A stretch of 64,000 bases of DNA, taken from positions 1,240,001 through 1,304,000 of the forward strand of contig CBDEGU010000012.1 of the NCBI GenBank assembly GCA_965238045.1. The letters run 5' to 3'. Numbering within the stretch: the stretch's first letter is position 1; every line of letters starts with the position of its first letter. The notes beneath the pieces were generated by a model. The model had not been told where the DNA came from. It searched no databases and saw nothing but the letters and a program-made list of their open reading frames with translations. This document shows positions 52,494 to 60,962 of the stretch, piece by piece. A program made the translations under genes and the position numbers. Source of the DNA: CBDEGU01 sp965238045. Its GTDB lineage: Bacteria; Acidobacteriota; Terriglobia; Bryobacterales; UBA6623.

Positions 52494-54014
52494 ATGGGCG
52501 CCAAAGCACAACTTCAACGCAAGCTTTCGGCCGAGGAGGTTCTCGGCCGTATCCGGGAATTTCTCACCCGCTGCTCTCAGCCGGTGCTCGTCGAACCCGG
52601 CCACGAGCCGATTCCACTGCGTGAGGGGCGCTATGAAATCAAGAGCCACCCCTCCGGGTGCCTGCTGCACGTCTGGGGAGAGGAGGGCAACATCGCGCGG
52701 CGCATTGTTTGGGCTGGCCGGGACGACAAAGGCCGACTCGAGCTGCGGGCCCGGCGTTTCGGCGGGCCGGAGGGCAATCTCGTCCTGGCCGACAGGCTGC
52801 GAAGCGGGGACCGGGTGTACCGCGCATCCATGCGGGACCACTCGCGGGAGGTGTTTCGGCGAACACTGGAACGTCTCTACCCAGACTGGACGATTTCGCG
52901 GCTCAGCTCGGCGGCCGACCTTGAGCATTCGCTCTCGCCGCTTTACAGCCGCGGAGTGATCCGTCAGGGACAGCAATCATGGGCGGTGATCGCCGCCGGG
53001 CCGGAGTGCGGCGCGGCCAGCCGCGATCAGATCCTGACCTTCGCCCTCATCTGGCTCGACTACGTGCGCCGCGGGGAGACGACAACCACCACGCGCGGCG
53101 TGAAGATTTTCCTGCCCGCGTCTCACAGCCAGACGACGGCCCATCGTCTGGTGGCTCTGAACCGGCGCGCGTTCGCCTTCGAACTCTATGCCATGGGCGG
53201 GCGGGGCGCGTGTTCACGTGTCGATGAACAGGACCACGGAAACCTGGCAACCTCGCTGCTGCCCTGCCTGCCGCCGCCGACGCCCAACGAGGCGGTCGCG
53301 GAATGGCTTCGCGAAATCCGGTCGCAGCCCGGCGTGGAGACCGTAGCGCGGCCCGATGGTCTGTTGTCGTTGCGCGTGCGAGGGATTCCGTTCGGGCTTG
53401 CGGGCCGGGGCGTCGTTTCGCTGGGTCTCGACGAGCAGAGGCCCGTTCGGCCGGGACAAGCCGGCGAGGCGCTTCGCTTCGCGCGCGAGCTGGCCAGGTT
53501 TCGCAGCGCCGACACCGAGGACAAACACAATCCCCTCTATCGCAGACGGCCCGAGACATGGCTGGAATCTCAAGTCCGCGCCCAGATCAGCTTGATTGAC
53601 AGTAGTCTCTTGAGCTCGCCCGTCTACTCCCAGGTTCCCGCCGTAGCGGGGCCCGATCGGGGAATCATGGACCTGCTGGCGTGCGACCACCAGGGCCGTC
53701 TCGTGATTCTCGAACTCAAGGCATCGGAAGATCCCCATCTGCCATTGCAGGCGCTCGACTACTGGATCCGCGTCAAGTGGCATCTCGAGCGGGGGAATCT
53801 GTCATCGCGGGGGTATTTTCCGGGAGTGGAGATCTCGCCGCGTCCGCCGCGGCTGATATTGATATCGCCGGCAACTGACTTTCACCCGACCACCGAGACG
53901 GTTCTTCAATACTTCGATCCCGATATCGAGATCGAACGAGTGGGCGTAGGCGCGGAATGGCGTTCGGAACTGAAAGTGGTATTCCGCCAGCGCGGCGCAC
54001 GAAGGCTGGCGTAA
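52494..54014 (+). CDS. Unknown protein with C-terminal PD-(D/E)XK-like domain
   Basis: A 506-residue soluble protein. The N-terminal part (residues 1-120) has a strand-rich region (YEIKSHPSGCLLHVWGEEGN, RRIVWAGRDDKGRLELRARR). The C-terminal 150 residues resemble a restriction-like nuclease fold: ETWLESQVRAQISLIDSSLL, then RGIMDLLACDHQGRLVILEL and KASEDPHLPLQALDYW, giving the Asp...Glu-x-Lys triad (D in IMDLL, ELK) and a trailing Gln-containing helix. This resembles NucS/RecB-type domains; I recall similar proteins in Acidobacteriota without a known role. No partner methylase or helicase is nearby. Confidence 0.65.
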   Translation: MGAKAQLQRKLSAEEVLGRIREFLTRCSQPVLVEPGHEPIPLREGRYEIKSHPSGCLLHVWGEEGNIARRIVWAGRDDKGRLELRARRFGGPEGNLVLADRLRSGDRVYRASMRDHSREVFRRTLERLYPDWTISRLSSAADLEHSLSPLYSRGVIRQGQQSWAVIAAGPECGAASRDQILTFALIWLDYVRRGETTTTTRGVKIFLPASHSQTTAHRLVALNRRAFAFELYAMGGRGACSRVDEQDHGNLATSLLPCLPPPTPNEAVAEWLREIRSQPGVETVARPDGLLSLRVRGIPFGLAGRGVVSLGLDEQRPVRPGQAGEALRFARELARFRSADTEDKHNPLYRRRPETWLESQVRAQISLIDSSLLSSPVYSQVPAVAGPDRGIMDLLACDHQGRLVILELKASEDPHLPLQALDYWIRVKWHLERGNLSSRGYFPGVEISPRPPRLILISPATDFHPTTETVLQYFDPDIEIERVGVGAEWRSELKVVFRQRGARRLA

Positions 54015-54079
54015 CAACTGCCGCGGGGTATAATGGCCGCGGACGCTGGCTGGCCGGCACGGGCCGTGAAAAAGGAACC

Positions 54080-54775
54080 ATGCAAGAAATGCGACGACTC
54101 GGGATACTATTATTGTTTTTGACCGCGTGCGGCGCCGGGTTCGCGGCGGAGAATCAACTCACCAAGGCGGAGAAGCGCGAGGGCTGGATTTTGCTTTTCG
54201 ACGGCACCTCGCTCGACGGCTGGATGAACCCGGACGGCTCGCCCAGTCGCAGGCCCGCCGAACACGGAAGCATCAACGCGTACAAGTCCGGCGGGTACTT
54301 CCTGGTAACCAAGACGCAATGGGAGAACTTCGTTCTGAAAGCAGATTTCAAGATCAGCAAGGGGTGCAACAGCGGGATTTTCGTGCGCACGACTCCGCTA
54401 ACGGCGTATCCGGGCAAGAGCCTTGGCCATAACGGCATCGAATTCCAGATCTACGATTCGACTGGAACCGGATATCACGACACCGGAGCCATCTATGACC
54501 TGGTCAAGCCCAGGAGCCAGGCCATGCGGCCCGTTGGGGAATGGAACCACGTCGTGATCACGGCGGACCGTAATATCATTGCCATCCGATTGAGCGGCGT
54601 TGAGGTTTCGCGAATGGATCTGGATGAATTCGCGAAACCGTATCTGCGTCCCGACGGCACGCGGAGCAAGTTCAGTTGGGCCTGGAAGGACCGCCCCCGC
54701 AAGGGGCACATCGCGCTGCAAGATCATGGTGGCGATGTCTGGTTCCGCAACATCAAGCTTCGGGTTCTCGACTAG
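54080..54775 (+). CDS. Exported DUF1080 (3-keto-disaccharide hydrolase-like) protein
   Basis: A 231-residue secreted beta-sandwich protein. The signal LGILLLFLTACGAGFAAE has a Cys that may act as lipobox. The DUF1080 hallmarks are REGWILLFDGTSLDGWMNPD, LKADFKISKGCNSGIFVRT, NGIEFQIYDSTGTGYHDTGA, NHVVITADRNIIAIRLSGVE and GHIALQDHGGDVWFRNIKLR. The family includes lectin-like and 3-keto-glycoside hydrolases. ATG 54080 is preceded by AAAGGA. Likely binds or degrades sugars outside the cell. Confidence 0.85.
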   Translation: MQEMRRLGILLLFLTACGAGFAAENQLTKAEKREGWILLFDGTSLDGWMNPDGSPSRRPAEHGSINAYKSGGYFLVTKTQWENFVLKADFKISKGCNSGIFVRTTPLTAYPGKSLGHNGIEFQIYDSTGTGYHDTGAIYDLVKPRSQAMRPVGEWNHVVITADRNIIAIRLSGVEVSRMDLDEFAKPYLRPDGTRSKFSWAWKDRPRKGHIALQDHGGDVWFRNIKLRVLD

Positions 54776-54811
54776 CCGCGGGAGCAAGGAACGTGATTCC
54801 GAGGCGGAGTG

Positions 54812-56221
54812 TTAGGCGATGACTTCGCTGATCACGTTGCCGAAGACATCGGTCAGGCGCACATCGCGTCCATTGTGGCGATAGGTCAGTCTTTCGTGGT
54901 CGATGCCCATCAGATGCAGGATGGTCGCGTGGAAGTCGTAGATTGATTTGCGGTTTTCGACGGCCTTGTATCCGAAATGATCGGTCGCGCCGACGAGGGT
55001 TCCGCCCTTCGTCCCGCCCCCGGCCATCCAGACGGTGAAACCGTAGGGGTTGTGGTCGCGGCCATCGAGCCGCTGGCTGATCGGCATGCGGCCGAACTCT
55101 CCGTGCCAAACGATCAGGGTTTCGTCGAATAGGCCCCGGGATTTCAAATCCTTGATCAAGCCGGCGATCGGCAGATCTGTCTCGGCCGCGTGCAAGCCAT
55201 GAAACTTCTTGAGCGACCAGTGCTGATCCCAGGTCGGCTCGTGATTCCCGCCTCCGGAATAGATCTGAACGACCCGCACGCCCCGCTCGACGAGCCGCCG
55301 GGCCATCAGCGCCTGACGGCCAAAATATTTCGTCGGCGCTTCATCGAGCCCGTAAAGCCGCCGGGTGGCCTTGGATTCGGTGGAGATGTCGACCGCATCG
55401 GTGGCGTGGATCTGCATGCGGTAGGCGAGTTCGTACGTCTGGATACGCGCCGCCAGTTCGGTGTCTTTGGGATTCCGCGCAAGATGCTCGCGGTTGAAGT
55501 CCCGCAGCAGGTCGAGCCACCTGCGCTGCCGCCGGCGATCCATTTCTTTCGGCGGATGCAAGTCCACGATCGGGTCGCCAACGGAACGGAATGGCGTCCC
55601 CTGAAACGCGGCTGGCATGAAGCCGTTGCCCCAGTTCGGCGAACCGTTGATGGGACCGCCGCGATGATCGGTAAAAACGATGAATCCCGGCAGATTGTCG
55701 TTCTCGCTGCCGAGCCCGTAGGTCAGCCAGCTTCCGACGCTGGGATGGCCGGCGAGCAGGGTGCCGGTGTTCATCTGATAGAGCGCCGGGCCGTGGTCGT
55801 TGCTGATGGCATGCATCGAACGAATGACGGCCAAGTCGTCGGCATGTTCGGCGAGATGGGGAAAGAGTTCCGAGATCTCGATGCCGCTCTGGCCATGTTT
55901 GCGGAACGACCAGGGCGAGGGCATTAGGCCTCCGGGGTTGCCTTGCGAGACGACGACCTCGCCGGCGCCGCCCATCGCCTGGCCGGCGTACTTCGCGAGA
56001 TCGGGCTTGGGGTCGAAGGTATCGACTTGGCTGGGTCCGCCGTAGCAAAAGATCGAGATGACGTGTTTCGCTTTGGGGATGAAATGGGGGGCGGGCCGGG
56101 GCGACGGCGTGGCGGCGGGGCGTGCTTCGCGAGCTAGCAGGCCGGCGAAACCGAGCTGGGCGATTCCGCCCCCCATACGTTCGAGAAGCCTTCGGCGAGT
56201 AAGCGCGACAGGAGACGACAT
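54812..56221 (-). CDS. Tat-exported DUF1501 protein, second copy
   Basis: A 469-residue DUF1501 protein with the Tat signal LTRRRLLERMGGGIAQLGFA. Conserved segments: KHVISIFCYGGPSQVDTFDP, VIRSMHAISNDHGPALYQMN, GSWLTYGLGSENDNLPGF, IVWHGEFGRMPISQ and GRDHNPYGFTVWMAGGG. It shares motif order with the copy at 20.7 kb but is well diverged. ATG 56221 is chosen for the signal. A DUF1549/DUF1553 gene lies 6 kb away on the same strand, but not adjacent. Confidence 0.87.
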   Translation of the reverse strand: MSSPVALTRRRLLERMGGGIAQLGFAGLLAREARPAATPSPRPAPHFIPKAKHVISIFCYGGPSQVDTFDPKPDLAKYAGQAMGGAGEVVVSQGNPGGLMPSPWSFRKHGQSGIEISELFPHLAEHADDLAVIRSMHAISNDHGPALYQMNTGTLLAGHPSVGSWLTYGLGSENDNLPGFIVFTDHRGGPINGSPNWGNGFMPAAFQGTPFRSVGDPIVDLHPPKEMDRRRQRRWLDLLRDFNREHLARNPKDTELAARIQTYELAYRMQIHATDAVDISTESKATRRLYGLDEAPTKYFGRQALMARRLVERGVRVVQIYSGGGNHEPTWDQHWSLKKFHGLHAAETDLPIAGLIKDLKSRGLFDETLIVWHGEFGRMPISQRLDGRDHNPYGFTVWMAGGGTKGGTLVGATDHFGYKAVENRKSIYDFHATILHLMGIDHERLTYRHNGRDVRLTDVFGNVISEVIA

Positions 56222-56504
56222 GACTGGCTCGGCTCCACCGGAGCACTGCCGACTTAGACCGGATGACATGGACCGGATAGGATGCACTGGCAGGGCGGAA
56301 GCGTGATGTCCGCCGCGCCGATCCTGCTCTACAGCGTATCATCGCCGGCTCGCCGGCGGGCTTTGTCAGGTTAACACCGGCCGGCGACAATGGACCGCTG
56401 GAATCCCCGTATCGCCGCCACCGCTTTCCACCCCAGATCATCAGCCATGCCGTCTGGCCGCAGCATCCGCGGCTACCGGCGCCTGGTTTTCCGATCCGAC
56501 GCAA
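56222..56504. other. Intergenic stretch
   Basis: About 280 bp between two minus-strand genes with no supported gene; it should contain the promoter of the DUF1501 gene. Confidence 0.4.
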
Positions 56505-57389
56505 TTAGCGGGGTTCGGCGCCCTCGATCGGCGCAACACCCCGGCGGGGACCACCTGCGTCAGGGGCGCCTCTGAGCACTTCCCGCGCCCCCAAGCGGAT
56601 CAGACTCGTTGCACCAGGGCTCTGGAAGAAGGTGAATCCATGGCGCTCACGCCAAGCCACCGGGCCAGCCAGCCAGCGTCCGGCCCGCAAGGTCGCGTCA
56701 TGGATTTTGGTGATCAGCGATTCGTACTTGGGGTCACCCTGGCGAAGTCCGGAAAAACTCCCCAGGTCGCTGCTGGCGGCGAAAACCACATCGACGCCGG
56801 CAACGGCGGCTACCTGATCGACGACCTCCACTCCGGCCGGCGATTCAATCATGGCCACGATCATGATGTTGTCGTTGGCCGTCCGCCGGTAGTCATTGCC
56901 CCACAGTGCGCGGTACTGGCCGCCGCCCTGGCTGCGCTTCCCCTCGGGGGGGTACTTGGCGTAAGTGACCGCCGCCTTGACCTTCTCCGCGTTGTCCACC
57001 ATGGGGATGATGATCCCCAGCGCTCCGATGTCGGTCGCTTTCTGTATGTCGCCTTCTGTCGCGTCCGGCACGCGAATGAAAGGAATCGCCGGCGCTCCCC
57101 TGCAGGCCCAAATCATTTTGGCCACGTCCTGATAACTCAGCGGACTGTGTTGCATCTCGATCCAGAGGAAATCGAACCCGGCGTTGGCCATGGCACAGTA
57201 GATGTCGGGGTCCGGCGAGGATACGCTGCCGCCGACCACCTGCTTGCCTTCGCTCAGTTTCTGCTTCACCGTATTGTAGATTCGCGACGGCGCGGCAACC
57301 GGTCCTCTTTGCGCTGGCGTCACCAGTGGAAACATCAGGCCCGGCATGATGCAGATCACGGCGAACCGAACGGCCTGTCTCAGACTCAT
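56505..57389 (-). CDS. Exported HpcH/HpaI-family aldolase
   Basis: A 294-residue class II (metal-dependent) pyruvate aldolase of the HpcH/HpaI/KDR aldolase family. Signatures: GKQVVGGSVSSPDPDIYCAM, FDFLWIEMQHSPLSY (catalytic His), GALGIIIPMVDNAEKVKA, IMIVAMIESPAGVEVVD (metal Glu) and VDVVFAASSDLGSFSG (metal Asp). Unlike its cytosolic relatives it has an N-terminal signal-like stretch (FAVICIMPGLMFPLVTPAQR). Such enzymes cleave 2-keto-3-deoxy acids to pyruvate and an aldehyde. Confidence 0.82.
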   Translation of the reverse strand: MSLRQAVRFAVICIMPGLMFPLVTPAQRGPVAAPSRIYNTVKQKLSEGKQVVGGSVSSPDPDIYCAMANAGFDFLWIEMQHSPLSYQDVAKMIWACRGAPAIPFIRVPDATEGDIQKATDIGALGIIIPMVDNAEKVKAAVTYAKYPPEGKRSQGGGQYRALWGNDYRRTANDNIMIVAMIESPAGVEVVDQVAAVAGVDVVFAASSDLGSFSGLRQGDPKYESLITKIHDATLRAGRWLAGPVAWRERHGFTFFQSPGATSLIRLGAREVLRGAPDAGGPRRGVAPIEGAEPR

Positions 57390-57646
57390 GAACCCCTCCC
57401 GCGCTTGCAGCGGTGCTGCAAGTTCTGTGAGGTATCGTATTCCCTACAAGGGAGAAATGTCAAAACCTCCTGCTGCTGCATTCGGGGGCTGGATGCGCCC
57501 CCGCGGACCGGCGACAGGCCAGCCTGCCTGCCGCGGGGGTGCTTCCATCATCGAGTGTTGTTGTCTCGCCCCAACAACAGTTGATGTACGAAGCACCGGT
57601 CGAAGAGCCAAGACACCGCTCACCACGAGCGATGCATCCTCTGTTT

Positions 57647-58762
57647 CTAGACTTCGGAATTCACCACCTGAATCAGGGCTTTGATGTATCCATAACCGAA
57701 TGCAAATGCCTGAAGCCGCTCCGGGTCGTCGGCGTGACTGGGCATGTGGTCTGGGCACAAAGCGCCGGCGAATTGCGTATCGCGCAAGATTCGCATAATC
57801 TTCAGAAAATCCATGTCGCCTTCATCGGGGTACACTTCCAGGAAGTCATGAAGTCCCCCGCGGATGTTTCGCATATGGATCTGATGGATCTTGCCTCGTT
57901 CGCCCAGGTATTCGACAATCGGCGGAACCTCCGTGCTGGGGTTCTCTAGCCCCTCGCCTGTTGTACCCAGACACAACTGGAAGCCGTTGTAAGGGCTGTC
58001 GACAATTGATTCGTACCGTTTGATTGCTTCGAAAACGGATGGAGAGTCCCAGTTCTCCGCTCCCTGATAGCCAAAGGGAAGTCCCGGTGGATCATAAGGG
58101 TGGCAGGCCAGCCTCACATCGTATTCTCTGGCTACCGGTATTACCTTTTCGAGGAAGTAGGTGATACGTTCCCAGTAATCTTCGGAAGTGACCGTGCCGG
58201 ATTCTCCCACGGGCAGGTCCTGCCAGTTGTCCTCAAGTCTGAAACCGCTGTAAGTGGCCCCACCTCGTCCAGGCACCTGCCGGTTTCGCCGGATGGGGAT
58301 CACCCTCCAGTGATGGGTTATGATCTTGACGCCTACCTGGGATGCCTTCCGAATGTTTCCAAGAATGTTGTCGAGCCTGCGGTCGCGTTCAGGACCTTTC
58401 TTCAGCCTGATGTACTGATGGTCCATTCTAATGGCCTCGAAAATGACTCCGTGTCGATCGCAGTTTTCTTTCATCCTCTTCAGTTCGTCGAGGTCCCAGG
58501 CGCCGTGTTCAGACATTCTTCGGACTTGTGCTGTGAGATGCTTTACACCATGGCGCAAGTTGTATTCCAGGTTTTCTCTTCCTGTGATATCGGCCCCACG
58601 ACCGCCGGCAACACTGTGGTAGTCACCTCCGGCGTGCATCAACGTATTTCTTCTGGGGACACGCGCCGACTGTGCGGATGCAGTGCCGGTGCCGACGGAA
58701 CCGGCGACGCTGGCGCCGACAAGACTACCGAGCAGCGCTCCTCCAAACTCTCTTCGTTTCAT
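57647..58762 (-). CDS. Tat-exported mannonate dehydratase-like protein
   Basis: A 371-residue xylose-isomerase-like TIM barrel of the UxuA family. The Tat signal is MKRREFGGALLGSLVGASVA. UxuA-like features include VRLACHPYDPPGLPFGYQG (cf. HPDDPP), FQLCLGTTGEGLENPSTEVP, HMRNIRGGLHDFLEVYPDEG and DMDFLKIMRILRD, with the metal-binding Cys/His residues. UxuA removes water from D-mannonate to give 2-keto-3-deoxygluconate. ATG 58762 is the likely start; an upstream in-frame ATG at 58789 would hide the signal. Proximity to a 2-keto-3-deoxy acid aldolase is noted. Confidence 0.8.
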   Translation of the reverse strand: MKRREFGGALLGSLVGASVAGSVGTGTASAQSARVPRRNTLMHAGGDYHSVAGGRGADITGRENLEYNLRHGVKHLTAQVRRMSEHGAWDLDELKRMKENCDRHGVIFEAIRMDHQYIRLKKGPERDRRLDNILGNIRKASQVGVKIITHHWRVIPIRRNRQVPGRGGATYSGFRLEDNWQDLPVGESGTVTSEDYWERITYFLEKVIPVAREYDVRLACHPYDPPGLPFGYQGAENWDSPSVFEAIKRYESIVDSPYNGFQLCLGTTGEGLENPSTEVPPIVEYLGERGKIHQIHMRNIRGGLHDFLEVYPDEGDMDFLKIMRILRDTQFAGALCPDHMPSHADDPERLQAFAFGYGYIKALIQVVNSEV

Positions 58763-59026
58763 CGTGAGCAGGCTCCTTGTCGTGTCCAAGATTTCCCAGT
58801 TCGTTCGACCCGCCGTTTCGCGTCCTGGCGACCGGCAGTGTACGTCGCCGGCGTGGGGGAGGCAACGATTCGCCTGATAACGCAGGACGGATCCAACCGG
58901 AGCGCGCCGAACTCAAAGACCCATAACAGGACTAAGTCCCACGAAACTAACTACATAGCGCTCGCTCGCGAATAGCTAATAAGATATTGCTTTCGCGCGA
59001 GCTAGTCGCCATGAGTGCAGTCCGTC
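58763..59026. other. Intergenic stretch
   Basis: About 260 bp between two minus-strand genes. It contains an inverted pattern GCTCGCTCGCGAATAGCTAA / TTTCGCGCGAGCTAG (about 58962-59006) that could form a stem-loop downstream of the SelA-like gene. Confidence 0.45.
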
Positions 59027-60703
59027 CTAGGTTGCCAACGGCGGCCCACCGGGAACGCGTATCCGGCGGCGCGTGAGAGGATAACTGTGCCGCTGAGCCG
59101 TGAATTTGGCGTTCAGGTATTCACCCATGTGAATCGGGCCCGCGATGCTATCGCCGGAAACAGTGCCCGAGAAAATGAAGGGGACGGAATCACCGACATT
59201 GCGGCCGGGAGTGTCGCTGCGGAGCGTGACCTGATCTCCCTCGATCGTGCCGAACATTTCACGCGTCTCAAACTCGGTCCTGTGCGTGCCCCGGATCCAA
59301 TTGCCATCCTGCTCGAGGTAGAGAGAGTGCTGGCCTTTGCCGCTAAAGAACTCGATGTTGACGTCCCAATGGCCGCTGATGTCGGTCCCGGGCCGTTGCA
59401 TGTCCGGCTGGGGGCCGCGCTGCTGGGACAATACGCCGTGAATCCGGTCCCCCACGACCTTGTCGTCGCCCGGTTGCATCATCCAGGCGGTGATGACAAT
59501 CGAGGTCTCGGAGCCGGACTCGCGGCCGCGGCCACGGCGACCGCCACCACTGCCGAGCGCAATCCTGGGTTTGTTACGGGCCAATTCCTCGGCCACATCC
59601 GCGCCAGTAATGTGCAGCTTCGCCGGGTCCCAACGGATCGTTAGCCTGGGACTGCGGTTCCCGAGGGCAGTGGCAGGGGGCTCGTACAGGCTCGCCGTGA
59701 CGCCGCCCACAGTCGATACGCGCTTGGAGATCGTCTCAAGATACGAGAGCCATGTCCGCCACTCGGCGTCATGATCCCGCGTCACCCAAGCCTCGACGGC
59801 GGCCAGCATGCCCAGTGTTTCTTCGCGGCCGACCTTGTTATCGCGCCCCGGGCCATGGTGTGGCGAACTGGCCTGCCATGCCGACATGAGGACGTCCTTG
59901 CGGCCCAGCAACAGCCCGGCGCACTGCGGGCCGCGGATCGCCTTTCCTCCGCTATAGGCTACGACCGTGGCGCCCCGTTCCAGATGCACGCAGGGAATCG
60001 TCAGCACTTCGGCGGCCGCATCCACAAGAACGGGGATATTCTTGGGTTTCGCGATCCTCACGATGGTTTCCAAATTCAGTGCTCTCCGCGAATTCGGACG
60101 ATCGGCCATCATATAAATCATCGCCGTGCGCGCATTCAGCGCACTGGCCATTTCTTCGGGCGTATCCACCATGATGATCTCGACGCCGATGTTGCGAATT
60201 GCGTGGTCATAGATGGTTCGCGACTGCCTCGGGGCGACGACCTCGGTCTTGTCGAGACCGCTCAGATTGGGAATGCGAATGAGCTTCTCGGGGTTGCCGC
60301 CCGTCACGCAGCCGGCCGTGACGTGCTTGAGTCCGGCGGCGCAGCCCGACGAAACCATGCCCCATTCAGCACCGGTCAGCTCGGCTAGCCGCCGCCCGAC
60401 CGCGTCCGCTATTTCGTCCAGTTGCGCGAAGTACTGGGTGGCGGCGACCATCGCGGCTCGCACCTCGGGCAGCTCGGAGGATCCTCCGATGATGGTGAAG
60501 GCGCCGCGGCAATTGATGACCGGTTCCACGCCGATGGACTGGAAGATCTCCGGACCGGGAGCGAGCGGGCCCGGCGCCGCCTTGGCGCTCATGGCGCCGA
60601 AAAACATCGGCAGAGCGAGCACATTCCCGAGTTGCAAAAGTTCACGCCGCGTTGCGTCGAGTGGCGTTGCTTTAGCGATATTTCTAGATCGTTTCTTAGA
60701 CAT
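59027..60703 (-). CDS. Tat-exported SelA-like PLP enzyme with lipocalin-like tail
   Basis: A 558-residue protein. A Tat-like signal (DATRRELLQLGNVLALPMFF) leads a SelA/DgaE-type fold I PLP domain: VEPVINCRGAFTIIGGSSEL, GAEWGMVSSGCAAGLKHVTA, PVLVDAAAEVLTIPCV and VAYSGGKAIRGPQCAGLLLG with the PLP lysine in GGK. Residues about 455-545 form an extra beta-rich domain (GHWDVNIEFFSGKGQHSLYL, GTIEGDQVTLRSDTPG, FIFSGTVSGDSIAGPIHMGE). Relatives include D-glucosaminate-6-P ammonia-lyase, which yields a 2-keto-3-deoxy acid, so this may be an exported amino-sugar-acid lyase (inference). It is not a selenocysteine synthase in context. Confidence 0.78.
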   Translation of the reverse strand: MSKKRSRNIAKATPLDATRRELLQLGNVLALPMFFGAMSAKAAPGPLAPGPEIFQSIGVEPVINCRGAFTIIGGSSELPEVRAAMVAATQYFAQLDEIADAVGRRLAELTGAEWGMVSSGCAAGLKHVTAGCVTGGNPEKLIRIPNLSGLDKTEVVAPRQSRTIYDHAIRNIGVEIIMVDTPEEMASALNARTAMIYMMADRPNSRRALNLETIVRIAKPKNIPVLVDAAAEVLTIPCVHLERGATVVAYSGGKAIRGPQCAGLLLGRKDVLMSAWQASSPHHGPGRDNKVGREETLGMLAAVEAWVTRDHDAEWRTWLSYLETISKRVSTVGGVTASLYEPPATALGNRSPRLTIRWDPAKLHITGADVAEELARNKPRIALGSGGGRRGRGRESGSETSIVITAWMMQPGDDKVVGDRIHGVLSQQRGPQPDMQRPGTDISGHWDVNIEFFSGKGQHSLYLEQDGNWIRGTHRTEFETREMFGTIEGDQVTLRSDTPGRNVGDSVPFIFSGTVSGDSIAGPIHMGEYLNAKFTAQRHSYPLTRRRIRVPGGPPLAT

Positions 60704-60962
60704 GACTCCTCCCGTTCCGTAAGACGCCAATGCGTCGATGCTCCCGCGGATTCTTCCTTACTTTACGCTTATCGCCGCGACTTCGCGACCCCCACCCAAG
60801 GCGGGTTGGTGGGGCCCTTGCCGCCGCGGGATTGGCACCATCCGAAATTATAAGCCATGCCGTTTGGCTGTTGCGAAAAGGCCGGCGATCAGCGCTCGCA
60901 TTTGTGAAGGAGCATACCCCATGAGTTGTCCGGCGGCCTACAATCGAAGTGGAGGCAAGGCC
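60704..60962. promoter_or_regulatory. Divergent intergenic region
   Basis: 260 bp between the SelA-like gene (minus) and the UroD-like gene (plus), expected to hold both promoters. Around 60856-60877 (ATTATAAGCCATGCCGTTTG) is the most AT-rich part. GGAGG near 60951 is a good ribosome binding site for the UroD-like gene. Confidence 0.4.

Noticed and set aside
59027..60703. Selenocysteine synthase (selA)
   Set aside because: The fold is SelA-like, but the protein has an export signal and an extra beta domain and no selB or tRNA-Sec nearby.
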